A stretch of DNA of 6,263 nt from the NCBI GenBank assembly GCA_902489145.1, contig CABTYV010000062.1:1-6263 (forward strand). The letters are read 5' to 3'. The notes beneath the pieces are model-generated. The model saw nothing but the letters and a program-made list of their open reading frames with translations, ran no database searches and was not told the origin of the DNA. A program made the position numbers and the translations under genes. The DNA is from an uncultured Tissierellia bacterium. GTDB taxonomy: Bacteria > Bacillota > Clostridia > Tissierellales > Peptoniphilaceae. Shown in pieces: positions 1 to 6,118 of the stretch. The first letter of the stretch is position 1, and each line of letters begins with the position of its first letter.

Positions 1-223
1 AGGAAAATGGCTTCCCCCCGATTTTCCTCTACACTTTTGTCCATTTTTCCCAAAAAAGTGTAGAGGAAAATGGCTACCCCCTGATTTTCCTCTACACTTT
101 TGTCCATTTTCCCCAAAAAGGTGTAGAGGAAAATGGCTACCCCCTCATTTTCCTCTACACTTATGACTATTTTGTCATAAAAGCTGTAGAGGAAAACGGG
201 CACCCCCTGATTTTCCTCTACAC
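1..223. repeat. Upstream 63-bp-period palindromic repeat array (four units, first truncated)
   Basis: Each unit has a 14-nt left arm GTGTAGAGGAAAAT, a 12-nt C-rich loop and a 14-nt right arm ATTTTCCTCTACAC. A 23-nt AT-rich spacer then leads into the next unit. Left arms start at 58, 121 and 184, exactly 63 bp apart; the first unit is cut by the window edge (left arm 1-8, right arm 21-34). Arms in units 2 and 3 are perfect inverted repeats. In unit 2 the flanking AAAA (54-57) and TTTT (98-101) extend the stem to 18 bp. Unit 4 has a slightly changed left arm (184-197) but an intact right arm (210-223). Loops share a C-rich core, for example GGCTACCCCCTG. This fits a REP/BIME-like intergenic repeat family. 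A role as bidirectional terminator or protein-binding array is inference only. Confidence 0.93.
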
Positions 224-285
224 CCCCTCTAGGCCAAGGACAAAAACCATAAAAATCAGATCGGAAGGCCCGAATTCCTCTCTTT

Positions 286-315
286 TTGTGTTCTATTGGC
301 ATTGTGGATTATAAT
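286..315 (+). promoter_or_regulatory. Candidate sigma-A promoter for the ATPase-helicase operon
   Basis: A perfect TATAAT -10 box lies at 310-315. The best-placed -35 is TTGTGT at 286-291 with an 18-bp spacer; it matches the consensus TTGACA only in its TTG. No TG extension precedes the -10 box. The site lies in the only long non-coding stretch before the first gene, so it is the best visible candidate. It predicts a start near 322 and a leader of about 205 nt before the ATPase start codon. Confidence 0.5.
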
Positions 316-370
316 AGAAGGAGTGTTTATGATCTCGTTCCTGATCCTGTCAGGGCGATCATTCTATTTT

Positions 371-466
371 CACGCCACCGCCCGCCCTCATCCCGCCTAG
401 CGTCCACACCCACGCCACCGCCCGCCCCCACAAAGCCATCCACGCCACCGCCACCGCCCCGCCACC
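371..466 (+). repeat. C-rich, G-poor leader block with imperfect direct repeats
   Basis: These 96 bases contain 60 C, 14 G, 17 A and 5 T. CACGCCACCGCCCGCCC occurs at 371-387 and again at 411-427, and CACGCCACCGCC recurs at 441-452, giving offsets of 40 and 30 bp. The block lies within the predicted untranslated leader. A C-rich, G-poor, weakly structured RNA is the usual character of a Rho utilisation site, so Rho-dependent attenuation is possible. That is inference; a decayed coding fragment or simple-sequence expansion would look similar. Confidence 0.6.
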
Positions 467-490
467 GGAGAAGGGCCGAGAAGCAGCACA

Positions 491-510
491 GAAATGAAGT
501 GAAATGAAGT
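491..510 (+). repeat. Tandem 10-bp direct repeat just upstream of the ATPase gene
   Basis: GAAATGAAGT occurs twice back to back. Each copy contains an ATG. The first opens a two-codon frame (ATG AAG TGA, 494-502). The second opens an eight-codon frame (504-530) whose TGA overlaps the ATPase start codon as ATGA. It could be a duplication with a translational-coupling effect, or chance. Confidence 0.75.
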
Positions 511-530
511 ACAGAAAGGAAGCAAAATGA
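504..530 (+). other. Possible eight-codon leader ORF coupled to the ATPase start
   Basis: The frame encodes MKYRKEAK and ends in a TGA at 528-530. That stop overlaps the ATPase ATG (527-529) in the ATGA arrangement typical of translational coupling. No good Shine-Dalgarno precedes its ATG, and the ATPase has its own ribosome binding site inside this frame. Translation is therefore uncertain. Confidence 0.2.
515..520 (+). promoter_or_regulatory. Ribosome binding site of the ATPase gene
   Basis: AAAGGA lies 6 nt before the ATG at 527. It supports this start, which is also where similarity to the ATPase family begins. Confidence 0.7.
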
Positions 531-1813
531 CGCGTACAGAGAGGCCCATTCGAAAAAGAGAAGCGGACCACATTATTCAGGCGCTGGAGGGGGGCATTGT
601 CCCCCGGCTGGGGCTGGGGCATCTGTTGGTGGGTCGCGGTTTGCAGGTGGCGGAGGTGGTTCGGCGTCTGGAGGAGGTGGAGGATGGCCGGTCGGATCTG
701 ATGATCTGGGTGGGCGATTTTGGATCGGGCAAGTCTTTTTTGCTGCGGACCATTGAGCAGCTGGCCCTGCGGCGCAATTTTATTACGGCGACGGTGGATC
801 TGTCGCCGACGCGGCGTTTTCAGGCGTCGGATGGCAAGGGGGTGGCGCTGTATCAGGAGGTGATGCGCCAGCTGCAGTCGCGGCAGGCGGGCCCAGGACA
901 GGCGCTGGATCATATTTTGAAGACGTGGATTCGCCCTATGCTGGAGGAGGGGACGGATCTGGAGGCGCGGATTTTAGGGACTTTTTCGGCGCTGCCGGCG
1001 GGCGGACTGCGCTATGAGCTGGGGCAGGCCGTTTTGGCGTATGGACGCGGACTGGAGCGGGCAGAGGAGGAGCGAAAGCTGCAGGCCTTGCGCTGGATGG
1101 GCGGACAGATTGCGACGAAGACGGAAGCCAAGCAGGCGCTGGGGATTGGCCGAATTGTGACGGATGACAATTGGACGCTGCTCTTGGAAAATTGGGCAGA
1201 TTTTTTCCGGGCCGTGGGCTATAGCGGCTGGGTGGTCAATTTTGATGAGCTGGTCAATCTGTATAAGCTGCCTCGGGCGCAGAGCCGGGCGCAGAATTAT
1301 GAGCGCCTCCTCAACCTTTATAACGACTTGAAGGAGGGGCGGGTGGCGGGCCTCTTTGTCAATCTGGCGGCTACGCGCAAGACGGTGTTTGATGAACGCC
1401 GGGGACTGGTTTCCTATGGCGCCTTGAAAAGCAGGCTGGGGGTTCGCCATGAGGCCTTGGAGGACCTGGTCAATACGGCGGCTACGGTCCAGCCGCTGCG
1501 GCCGCTGAGCGACGAAGAAATCTTCACGCTTTTGGACAAGCTCCAGGAGATTTTTCAGGTGGCCTATCCGACCTGCGCTTTGTTTCAAGAGGAGGAGATT
1601 GCGGCCTATATGCAGGCCCAGCTCAATCGACCGGGGGCGGCTGAATTTTTGACCCCTCGGGCGGTGATTAAGGACTTTTTGGAGCTCCTCCAGTTGGGCC
1701 GCCAGCATCCGGAACGGACGCTGGCCAGCCTTTTGGACCAGCGGTTTGGCCACCTGCAGCGGGTGGAAAAGGACCAGGACGATCACGATGACGAGCTCAT
1801 TCGCATCCTTTGA
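527..1813 (+). CDS. brxD: BrxD-like P-loop ATPase (BrxC/BrxD family, DUF2791)
   Basis: A 428-residue cytoplasmic ATPase with no signal peptide or membrane segment. The Walker A motif is GDFGSGKS at residues 63-70. The likely Walker B strand is WVVNFDEL (235-242), with D240 and E241 as the Mg-binding and catalytic acidic pair. Residues 278-304 carry the segment I recognise as characteristic of this family, ending FDERRGLVSYGALKSRL. The length fits BrxD; BrxC is far larger. In BREX phage-defence loci, BrxD is an ATPase encoded next to the helicase BrxHI, and that helicase follows here with a 26-bp overlap. Its exact biochemical role is not settled. No pglZ, pglX or brxC is in the window, so the protein may act only with the helicase. 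Threonine codons are mostly ACG (16 of 21), unlike tyrS downstream. Family assignment is confident; the symbol is by family and context. Confidence 0.86.
   Translation: MTRTERPIRKREADHIIQALEGGIVPRLGLGHLLVGRGLQVAEVVRRLEEVEDGRSDLMIWVGDFGSGKSFLLRTIEQLALRRNFITATVDLSPTRRFQASDGKGVALYQEVMRQLQSRQAGPGQALDHILKTWIRPMLEEGTDLEARILGTFSALPAGGLRYELGQAVLAYGRGLERAEEERKLQALRWMGGQIATKTEAKQALGIGRIVTDDNWTLLLENWADFFRAVGYSGWVVNFDELVNLYKLPRAQSRAQNYERLLNLYNDLKEGRVAGLFVNLAATRKTVFDERRGLVSYGALKSRLGVRHEALEDLVNTAATVQPLRPLSDEEIFTLLDKLQEIFQVAYPTCALFQEEEIAAYMQAQLNRPGAAEFLTPRAVIKDFLELLQLGRQHPERTLASLLDQRFGHLQRVEKDQDDHDDELIRIL
1776..1779 (+). promoter_or_regulatory. Ribosome binding site deciding the helicase start
   Basis: AGGA lies 8 nt before the ATG at 1788, inside the 3' end of the ATPase gene; a stronger AAAAGGA at 1767-1773 is 14 nt away. 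This favours the ATG at 1788 over an in-frame TTG at 1746, which would add 14 residues unlike the family's N-terminus. Confidence 0.5.
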
Positions 1814-3989
1814 CCGTTTGGATCCGGACCAGCGCCGGCTGATTTACGAGGCGGGCTGGCAAAGGCTGCGGCCCATTCAGCAGGCGGCCATTGACCAGGT
1901 TTTTGACACGGAGGACAATCTGATCCTGGCGGCGCCCACGGCGGCTGGCAAGACGGAAGCGGCCTATTTGCCGGTGCTTTCTCGTCTGGACCGGCGGAGG
2001 GGATCGGTGCGGGTTTTGGCCCTTTCTCCCCTCATTGCCCTGATCAATGATCAGCTTCAGCGGGTGTACGACCTGTGCCGGGCGCTGGATATTCCAGTCT
2101 GGGCCTGGCACGGCGAGGCATCGAGCGGGGAGAAAAGGAAGCTCTTGCAAGCGCCCGGTGGCATTTTGCTCATGACGCCGGAATCGCTGGAGGCCATGCT
2201 GGACCTCCATCCCGAGCGCTGTGATCTTCTCTTCTCCGACCTATCCTGGATCTTTGTCGACGAGCTCCATTCCTTTTTGGGTGGGGGCCGGGGGGCCCAG
2301 CTGCGCAGCCTGTTGACTCGGCTACAGGAGCGAATCCGTCCGGCCTCGCCCCGGTACATGGGGCTTTCCGCCACGTTGGCGGCTGAAAACTGGGCTCAGG
2401 TCAAGGCTTTTTTTCCGTCCGAGCGGGCCTGCCGGATCCTCTTGGACGAGCGAAAAAGGGACATAGTGGCGGATTGTCAGCTTTTTGAAGGGGCGGGGGA
2501 GGCGCTTCCGCCGGCCCTGGTGGAGGCGATCTTTCGCTATGTAAAAAAAGAGAACCTCCTCCTCTTTCCCAATGCCCGAAGGCGGGTGGAGGAACTGGCG
2601 CATGCGGTCAAGCTTAGGGCCCGGCAGGAGGGGGTGTCAGTCGCCGTCTTTGCCCACCATAGCGGGGTCGAAAAGCACCTGCGCCAGGAGGCGGAGCGCT
2701 TTGCCAAGGAGGCCCGGGGCCGGTTTTGCCTCTGTGCGACCTCGACCTTAGAGCTGGGGATTGACGTGGGGTCGGTCGACAGCGTTTGTCAGATCGAGGC
2801 CCCGCCCTCCGCCAGCGCCCTCGCCCAGCGCCTGGGCCGCTCCGGTCGGGGAGAGGTCTGGGATGCGGAAGCGGGGCGCTTCCAATCCGAAGCGGCCCAG
2901 CTGCATTTTCTGGCCAGTGGGGATCTATCCTATTTGCAAGGGGTGGCCGCTCTGGACTTGGTTCAAAAGGGCAAGCTGGACCCCATTGCCCCCTGTCCCA
3001 AGCCCTATGATGTGCTGGCGCATCAGCTTTTGGCCATGATCCTGGAGCAGGGCAGCCTGAGCGAATCGGCGATCAAAGGCCTTTCGGACCGCTTCCCGGT
3101 GTTTTCCTTCCTCACAGACGCGCAATTGGACCGCCTCCTCCGCCACTTTCAGGATCAGGACCTGATCGAATGGGTCGAGGGGGCGGAGCGGGAGGCCATC
3201 CTGGGCCTGGCGGGGGAGCGGATTGCGGGCCGACGGGATTTTTATGCCCTCTTTCAGACGGAGGAGAGCTTTGAAGTCCTGCACGGTCGGGAGCGGCTGG
3301 GCCGCCTGCCCCTCCAGGTGGACCTGCGAATTGGGAGCCGTTTTCTCCTGGCGGGCCGGGTCTGGGCGGTGGTGGAGATTCAGGAGAACCAGCACCGGCT
3401 CCTGGTCCAGCCGGCCGGCCAGGGCAAGGGGCCCACGTTTGGGGGGCAGGCGCCCGAGCGTTCGGCCCTCCTCTGCCAGCACATGGCAGCTCTTTTGGAC
3501 CAGCTGCCGCCGGCCCTCTCCGAGCTGCCGGACCTTGCCGCCGTATGCGAGCGACTGCGGGCCCGCTATCCGGGACAGGGACTTTTTCGCTTTCAAAAAG
3601 AGGACCCTTCGGAGGAGCGGCTGTTGCTCCTGACCGGAACGGCCTACGAGCGCACCCTCTACCTCTACCTCCAGGCCTATGCCCCGTCCCTGGCGCCCGC
3701 TATCCATTGGAGGCCGGGGGATGGTACAATAGAGGGCAGAGGACTCTTTGGGGCGATGGGTCACCTGCTGGCTCATTACCGACGGGTGGGCCAGCTGGAT
3801 GCGGCCCCGCTCGTCGACCTTTTGGCCGACCAGCCGTCCCTGCGCCAGCGCCTTTTGGCAGCGGTTAAATACAAAGACCTCTTGCCCAGCGAGCTTCAGA
3901 TCGACTACATCCTCTCCAATCTCTGTCTACCGGGGCAGGCGCTTTTTTCTGGACGCGCTGGGCGGGCATGGGACGAGGCTGGCTTTTAG
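1788..3989 (+). CDS. brxHI: BrxHI/Lhr-like DEAD/DEAH-box superfamily 2 helicase
   Basis: A 733-residue ATP-dependent nucleic-acid helicase with the SF2 motifs in order. These are Q-type RPIQ (28-31), motif I APTAAGKT (49-56), Ia LSPLIALINDQL (79-90), Ib TPESLE (130-135), II DELH (158-161), III SATL (194-197), V around TSTLELGIDVGSVD (318-331) and VI QRLGRSGR (347-354). The DELH box, motifs V and VI and the overall order resemble Lhr-type helicases. The roughly 380 residues after the helicase core probably hold the winged-helix and accessory domains. The N-terminal stretch LIYEAGWQRLRPIQQAAI is typical of BrxHI. All catalytic motifs look intact. It overlaps the ATPase gene by 26 bp, implying translational coupling and a joint function. 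It probably unwinds or translocates on DNA for a defence or repair role. Another Lhr-like housekeeping helicase is the alternative, but the ATPase partner argues for BrxHI. Confidence 0.88.
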   Translation: MTSSFASFDRLDPDQRRLIYEAGWQRLRPIQQAAIDQVFDTEDNLILAAPTAAGKTEAAYLPVLSRLDRRRGSVRVLALSPLIALINDQLQRVYDLCRALDIPVWAWHGEASSGEKRKLLQAPGGILLMTPESLEAMLDLHPERCDLLFSDLSWIFVDELHSFLGGGRGAQLRSLLTRLQERIRPASPRYMGLSATLAAENWAQVKAFFPSERACRILLDERKRDIVADCQLFEGAGEALPPALVEAIFRYVKKENLLLFPNARRRVEELAHAVKLRARQEGVSVAVFAHHSGVEKHLRQEAERFAKEARGRFCLCATSTLELGIDVGSVDSVCQIEAPPSASALAQRLGRSGRGEVWDAEAGRFQSEAAQLHFLASGDLSYLQGVAALDLVQKGKLDPIAPCPKPYDVLAHQLLAMILEQGSLSESAIKGLSDRFPVFSFLTDAQLDRLLRHFQDQDLIEWVEGAEREAILGLAGERIAGRRDFYALFQTEESFEVLHGRERLGRLPLQVDLRIGSRFLLAGRVWAVVEIQENQHRLLVQPAGQGKGPTFGGQAPERSALLCQHMAALLDQLPPALSELPDLAAVCERLRARYPGQGLFRFQKEDPSEERLLLLTGTAYERTLYLYLQAYAPSLAPAIHWRPGDGTIEGRGLFGAMGHLLAHYRRVGQLDAAPLVDLLADQPSLRQRLLAAVKYKDLLPSELQIDYILSNLCLPGQALFSGRAGRAWDEAGF

Positions 3990-3990
3990 A

Positions 3991-3997
3991 AGGGAGG
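3991..3997 (+). promoter_or_regulatory. Ribosome binding site of the lipoprotein gene
   Basis: AGGGAGG sits directly after the helicase stop codon, 10 nt before the ATG at 4008. It is a clear Shine-Dalgarno and fits readthrough transcription from the helicase. Confidence 0.7.
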
Positions 3998-4007
3998 AAG
4001 GCATCCA

Positions 4008-4715
4008 ATGACAACATGGAAAAAGGGACGGCGGTGGATGCTTCTGCTCCTGGCCCTGGTGGTGCTAAACGCCTGTCAGGGCCCCCTTCTGCTGAAAAAT
4101 GTCCAGCGGGTGAAAACGGCCAGTGAATTGGCCCAATTTGCCCAGGATTTTCTGGAAGAGGCCTTCTTCCAGACGGCCGCCCCCAAGCATGCATTTTCTT
4201 GTGCGCCTTCGGTCGAAAACTATTTGAAGGCGATGGGGGATGGAAAAAATCAAAATTATGTCATGACAGGTTTTCGGGTGCGGGATTGCTACAAGCAGGG
4301 CGATTATTATATGCTGTTGGTCGATAGTGAAATGTCCGGCAAGCAGCCTGACACACGAGGCTTCTCCCTGCGCCAGCGCCTGCTGTTCCGTGCAGAGGGG
4401 CAGGCGCTTCGCGTCGAAGCGGTCATCAGCAAGGACGAGGCCTCGGCCCTACGCTACGAAAATTCGCTTGGTCAAGAGGAGCGAGAAGCCTTTGTGGCGC
4501 GCCGGGAGAAGCGGGGCCTGATCAGCGATGCCGTTAAGACGCAGTGGCTGACCCAGCCCACGGTGTATTCGTTTTATCAGGCGATGACCCTCTTCACCGA
4601 CCATGATGAGGAGGTTAATGCCCTGCTCCTGGAGGTGATGCGCCATCATGGCCATCAACCGGGCAAAATCGACCTACGATTGATGCGCGATGAGCGGGTG
4701 CCGGAGCAGAAGTAG
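4008..4715 (+). CDS. Putative lipoprotein of unknown function
   Basis: I do not recognise the family. The 235-residue protein starts with a basic stretch (KKGRR, 5-9) and a hydrophobic core (about 10-20). It then has a lipobox-like LNAC with C23 as the predicted lipidated cysteine; Asn at -2 is less usual but tolerated. It should be exported and anchored to the outer face of the membrane. Two further cysteines, C65 and C94, could form a disulfide outside the cell. Residues 37-140 read as a helix, then strand-like stretches (YVMTGFRVRDCY, YYMLLVD, RQRLLFRAEG, LRVEAVI). This would suit a small alpha-beta, NTF2-like fold, but that is a guess. The C-terminal half is charged and mostly helical. 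It begins 18 nt after the helicase and ends 32 nt before tyrS, so it may be cotranscribed with both. Nothing ties it functionally to either neighbour. Confidence 0.8.
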   Translation: MTTWKKGRRWMLLLLALVVLNACQGPLLLKNVQRVKTASELAQFAQDFLEEAFFQTAAPKHAFSCAPSVENYLKAMGDGKNQNYVMTGFRVRDCYKQGDYYMLLVDSEMSGKQPDTRGFSLRQRLLFRAEGQALRVEAVISKDEASALRYENSLGQEEREAFVARREKRGLISDAVKTQWLTQPTVYSFYQAMTLFTDHDEEVNALLLEVMRHHGHQPGKIDLRLMRDERVPEQK

Positions 4716-4733
4716 AAAGACCATTTCGTGTTT

Positions 4734-4742
4734 AAAAGGAGG
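4734..4742 (+). promoter_or_regulatory. Strong ribosome binding site of tyrS
   Basis: AAAAGGAGG ends 5 nt before the ATG at 4748. It is close to the full anti-Shine-Dalgarno complement, as expected for a well-expressed housekeeping gene, and fixes the start at 4748. Confidence 0.85.
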
Positions 4743-4747
4743 CGACC

Positions 4748-5992
4748 ATGGTGGTCCAATATGAATTTGAACAGGAAAATATCATTGATGAACTGGTGGC
4801 CCGTGGCTACGTGGACAATATGACCGATGAAGCAGGGCTGAAGGACTATTTAAGCCAGCCCGGTCGCCGTTTCTATCTAGGCTTCGATGCCACCGCCGAT
4901 TCCCTGACCATTGGCCATTTCATTCAAATCATGGTTATGATGCGGATGCAGGCGCATGGCATGATCCCCATTGCCCTCCTGGGCGGCGGGACCACCATGA
5001 TCGGCGACCCCTCCGGCCGCAGCGATATGCGCTCCATGATGACGCCGGCCCAAATCCAGCACAATGCGGATTGCTTTGCCGCCCAAATGCGTCGTTTTAT
5101 CGATTTTGACCAAGGCCGGGCCCAGATTGTCAACAACAAGGATTGGCTGCTGGACCTCAATTATCTGAATTTCATGCGGGAGGTCGGCGTGCACTTCAAC
5201 GTCGGCGAGATGATTAAGAAGGATGTCTACAAAAACCGCATGGCGACGGGCGGACTCACCTTTTTTGAATTTTCCTACATGCTCCTCCAATCCTACGACT
5301 TCTTGAAGCTCTACCAGGAGCAGGGCTGCCGGCTGGAGCTGGGCGGTTCCGACCAGTGGGCCAATATTATTGGCGGGGTGGAGCTCATTCGCAAGGCAGA
5401 GGACGTCCAGGCCTTCGGTCTCACCTTCCAGCTGCTCACCACTGCCGATGGGGTCAAGATGGGCAAGTCCATGAAGGGCGCCGTCTGGCTGGATGAGCAG
5501 AAAACCTCGCCCTACGAGCTCTTCCAATATATGCGCAATGTAGACGATCGGGACGTGACCAAATTCCTCCTTCAATTGACCTTCCTTCCCACAGCAAAAT
5601 GCAAGGAGCTAGGCAGCCGTCAGGACGCCTCCATCAATGAAGCCAAGGAAATCCTGGCCTACGAAATCACCAAGCTGGTCCACGGCGAAGCCCGGGCCCA
5701 GGAAGCCCTCGAGGCCTCCCGCGCCCTCTTCCAATCCGGCGAGGACCACGCTCATATGCCCATCTTCGAATGCCCCATGGACGGTGAATCCATCGGCCTG
5801 CTCGATCTCATGACCCAAGCAGGCCTCAGCAAATCCAATGGCGAGGCCCGCCGCCTCATCCAGCAGGGCGGCGTCACCCTCGACGATGAAAAGGTCACCG
5901 ATCCCCAAATGACCCTCACCCGGGCCCGCCTCCAATCCGGGCTGACCCTCCGCAAGGGCAAGAAAATCTACCTGAAAATCATCACTAAGTAG
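4748..5992 (+). CDS. tyrS: Tyrosyl-tRNA synthetase
   Basis: A 414-residue class I aminoacyl-tRNA synthetase that charges tRNA-Tyr with tyrosine in the cytoplasm. The Rossmann-fold catalytic domain carries the HIGH-type motif as TIGH (54-57), GDPSGR (86-91), and GGSDQW (199-204). The KMSKS loop is KMGKS (237-241). Y177, Q181 and D184 keep the spacing of the tyrosine-binding Y, Q and D of bacterial TyrRS (169, 173 and 176 in the Geobacillus enzyme). Y43 and D47 match further substrate contacts. The C-terminal part (about 345-414) is an S4-like RNA-binding domain, with SKSNGEARRLIQQGGVTLDD. Length is normal and no catalytic residue looks lost. It starts 32 nt after the lipoprotein gene, leaving no room for the tyrosine T-box leader common in Firmicutes. 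Codons favour C in third position (threonine ACC 18 of 23). Confidence 0.98.
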   Translation: MVVQYEFEQENIIDELVARGYVDNMTDEAGLKDYLSQPGRRFYLGFDATADSLTIGHFIQIMVMMRMQAHGMIPIALLGGGTTMIGDPSGRSDMRSMMTPAQIQHNADCFAAQMRRFIDFDQGRAQIVNNKDWLLDLNYLNFMREVGVHFNVGEMIKKDVYKNRMATGGLTFFEFSYMLLQSYDFLKLYQEQGCRLELGGSDQWANIIGGVELIRKAEDVQAFGLTFQLLTTADGVKMGKSMKGAVWLDEQKTSPYELFQYMRNVDDRDVTKFLLQLTFLPTAKCKELGSRQDASINEAKEILAYEITKLVHGEARAQEALEASRALFQSGEDHAHMPIFECPMDGESIGLLDLMTQAGLSKSNGEARRLIQQGGVTLDDEKVTDPQMTLTRARLQSGLTLRKGKKIYLKIITK

Positions 5993-6049
5993 GGAGCGGC
6001 ATGGCCTCAGGCGGGGCCTCCTTCCAATCCGTCGGCTGGAGGCCGCTCC
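5993..6049 (+). terminator. GC-rich nested hairpin after tyrS, possible terminator
   Basis: GGAGCGGC (5993-6000) pairs perfectly with GCCGCTCC (6042-6049). Inside, GGCCTCC (6015-6021) can instead pair with GGAGGCC (6038-6044). The two stems share 6042-6044 and so are alternatives. The hairpin begins right after the tyrS stop codon and is followed by CTTGGATTTT, a weak T-rich tail. It is a plausible end of the transcription unit but not a canonical terminator. Confidence 0.4.
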
Positions 6050-6064
6050 GCTTGGATTTTGATC

Positions 6065-6081
6065 GCTGGCCGCAGGCCAGC
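6065..6081 (+). terminator. Tight GC-rich hairpin, possible second terminator
   Basis: GCTGGCC (6065-6071) and GGCCAGC (6075-6081) form a perfect 7-bp stem with a 3-nt loop. The following bases are T-rich but broken (CTTTGTTGC), so termination would be partial or factor-assisted. With the preceding hairpin it fills the 126-bp non-coding stretch between tyrS and the downstream repeat array. Confidence 0.4.
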
Positions 6082-6118
6082 TCCGCTTTGTTGCTGTCGT
6101 TTGTGATTTTGGGCGGAG

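Noticed and set aside
1..223. CRISPR array
   Set aside because: The intervening segments are 23 nt and the first two are nearly identical, the period is a single palindromic unit, and no cas gene is present.
296..301. TTGGCA as a -35 box
   Set aside because: It lies only 8 bp from the TATAAT, too close for a sigma-A promoter.
329..400. Short 23-codon frame with a good AGAAGGAG at 316-323
   Set aside because: The predicted transcript start near 322 would remove that ribosome binding site, and the peptide resembles nothing known. It would only be viable from an upstream promoter.
286..507. Proline-rich 73-codon frame on the + strand
   Set aside because: It has no ATG, starts inside the promoter candidate, and its composition simply reflects the C-rich repeat block.
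974..1786. Long antisense open frame (270 codons) within the ATPase gene
   Set aside because: It is a shadow frame produced by G-ending codon use; it has no recognisable motifs and lies opposite a clear family protein.
1746..1787. TTG start extending the helicase by 14 residues
   Set aside because: The added residues do not look like the family's N-terminus and would greatly lengthen the overlap with the ATPase; the ATG at 1788 has an AGGA 8 nt upstream.
2925..3776. Long antisense open frame (283 codons) within the helicase gene
   Set aside because: It is opposite the conserved helicase and has no domain signature, so it is a shadow frame.
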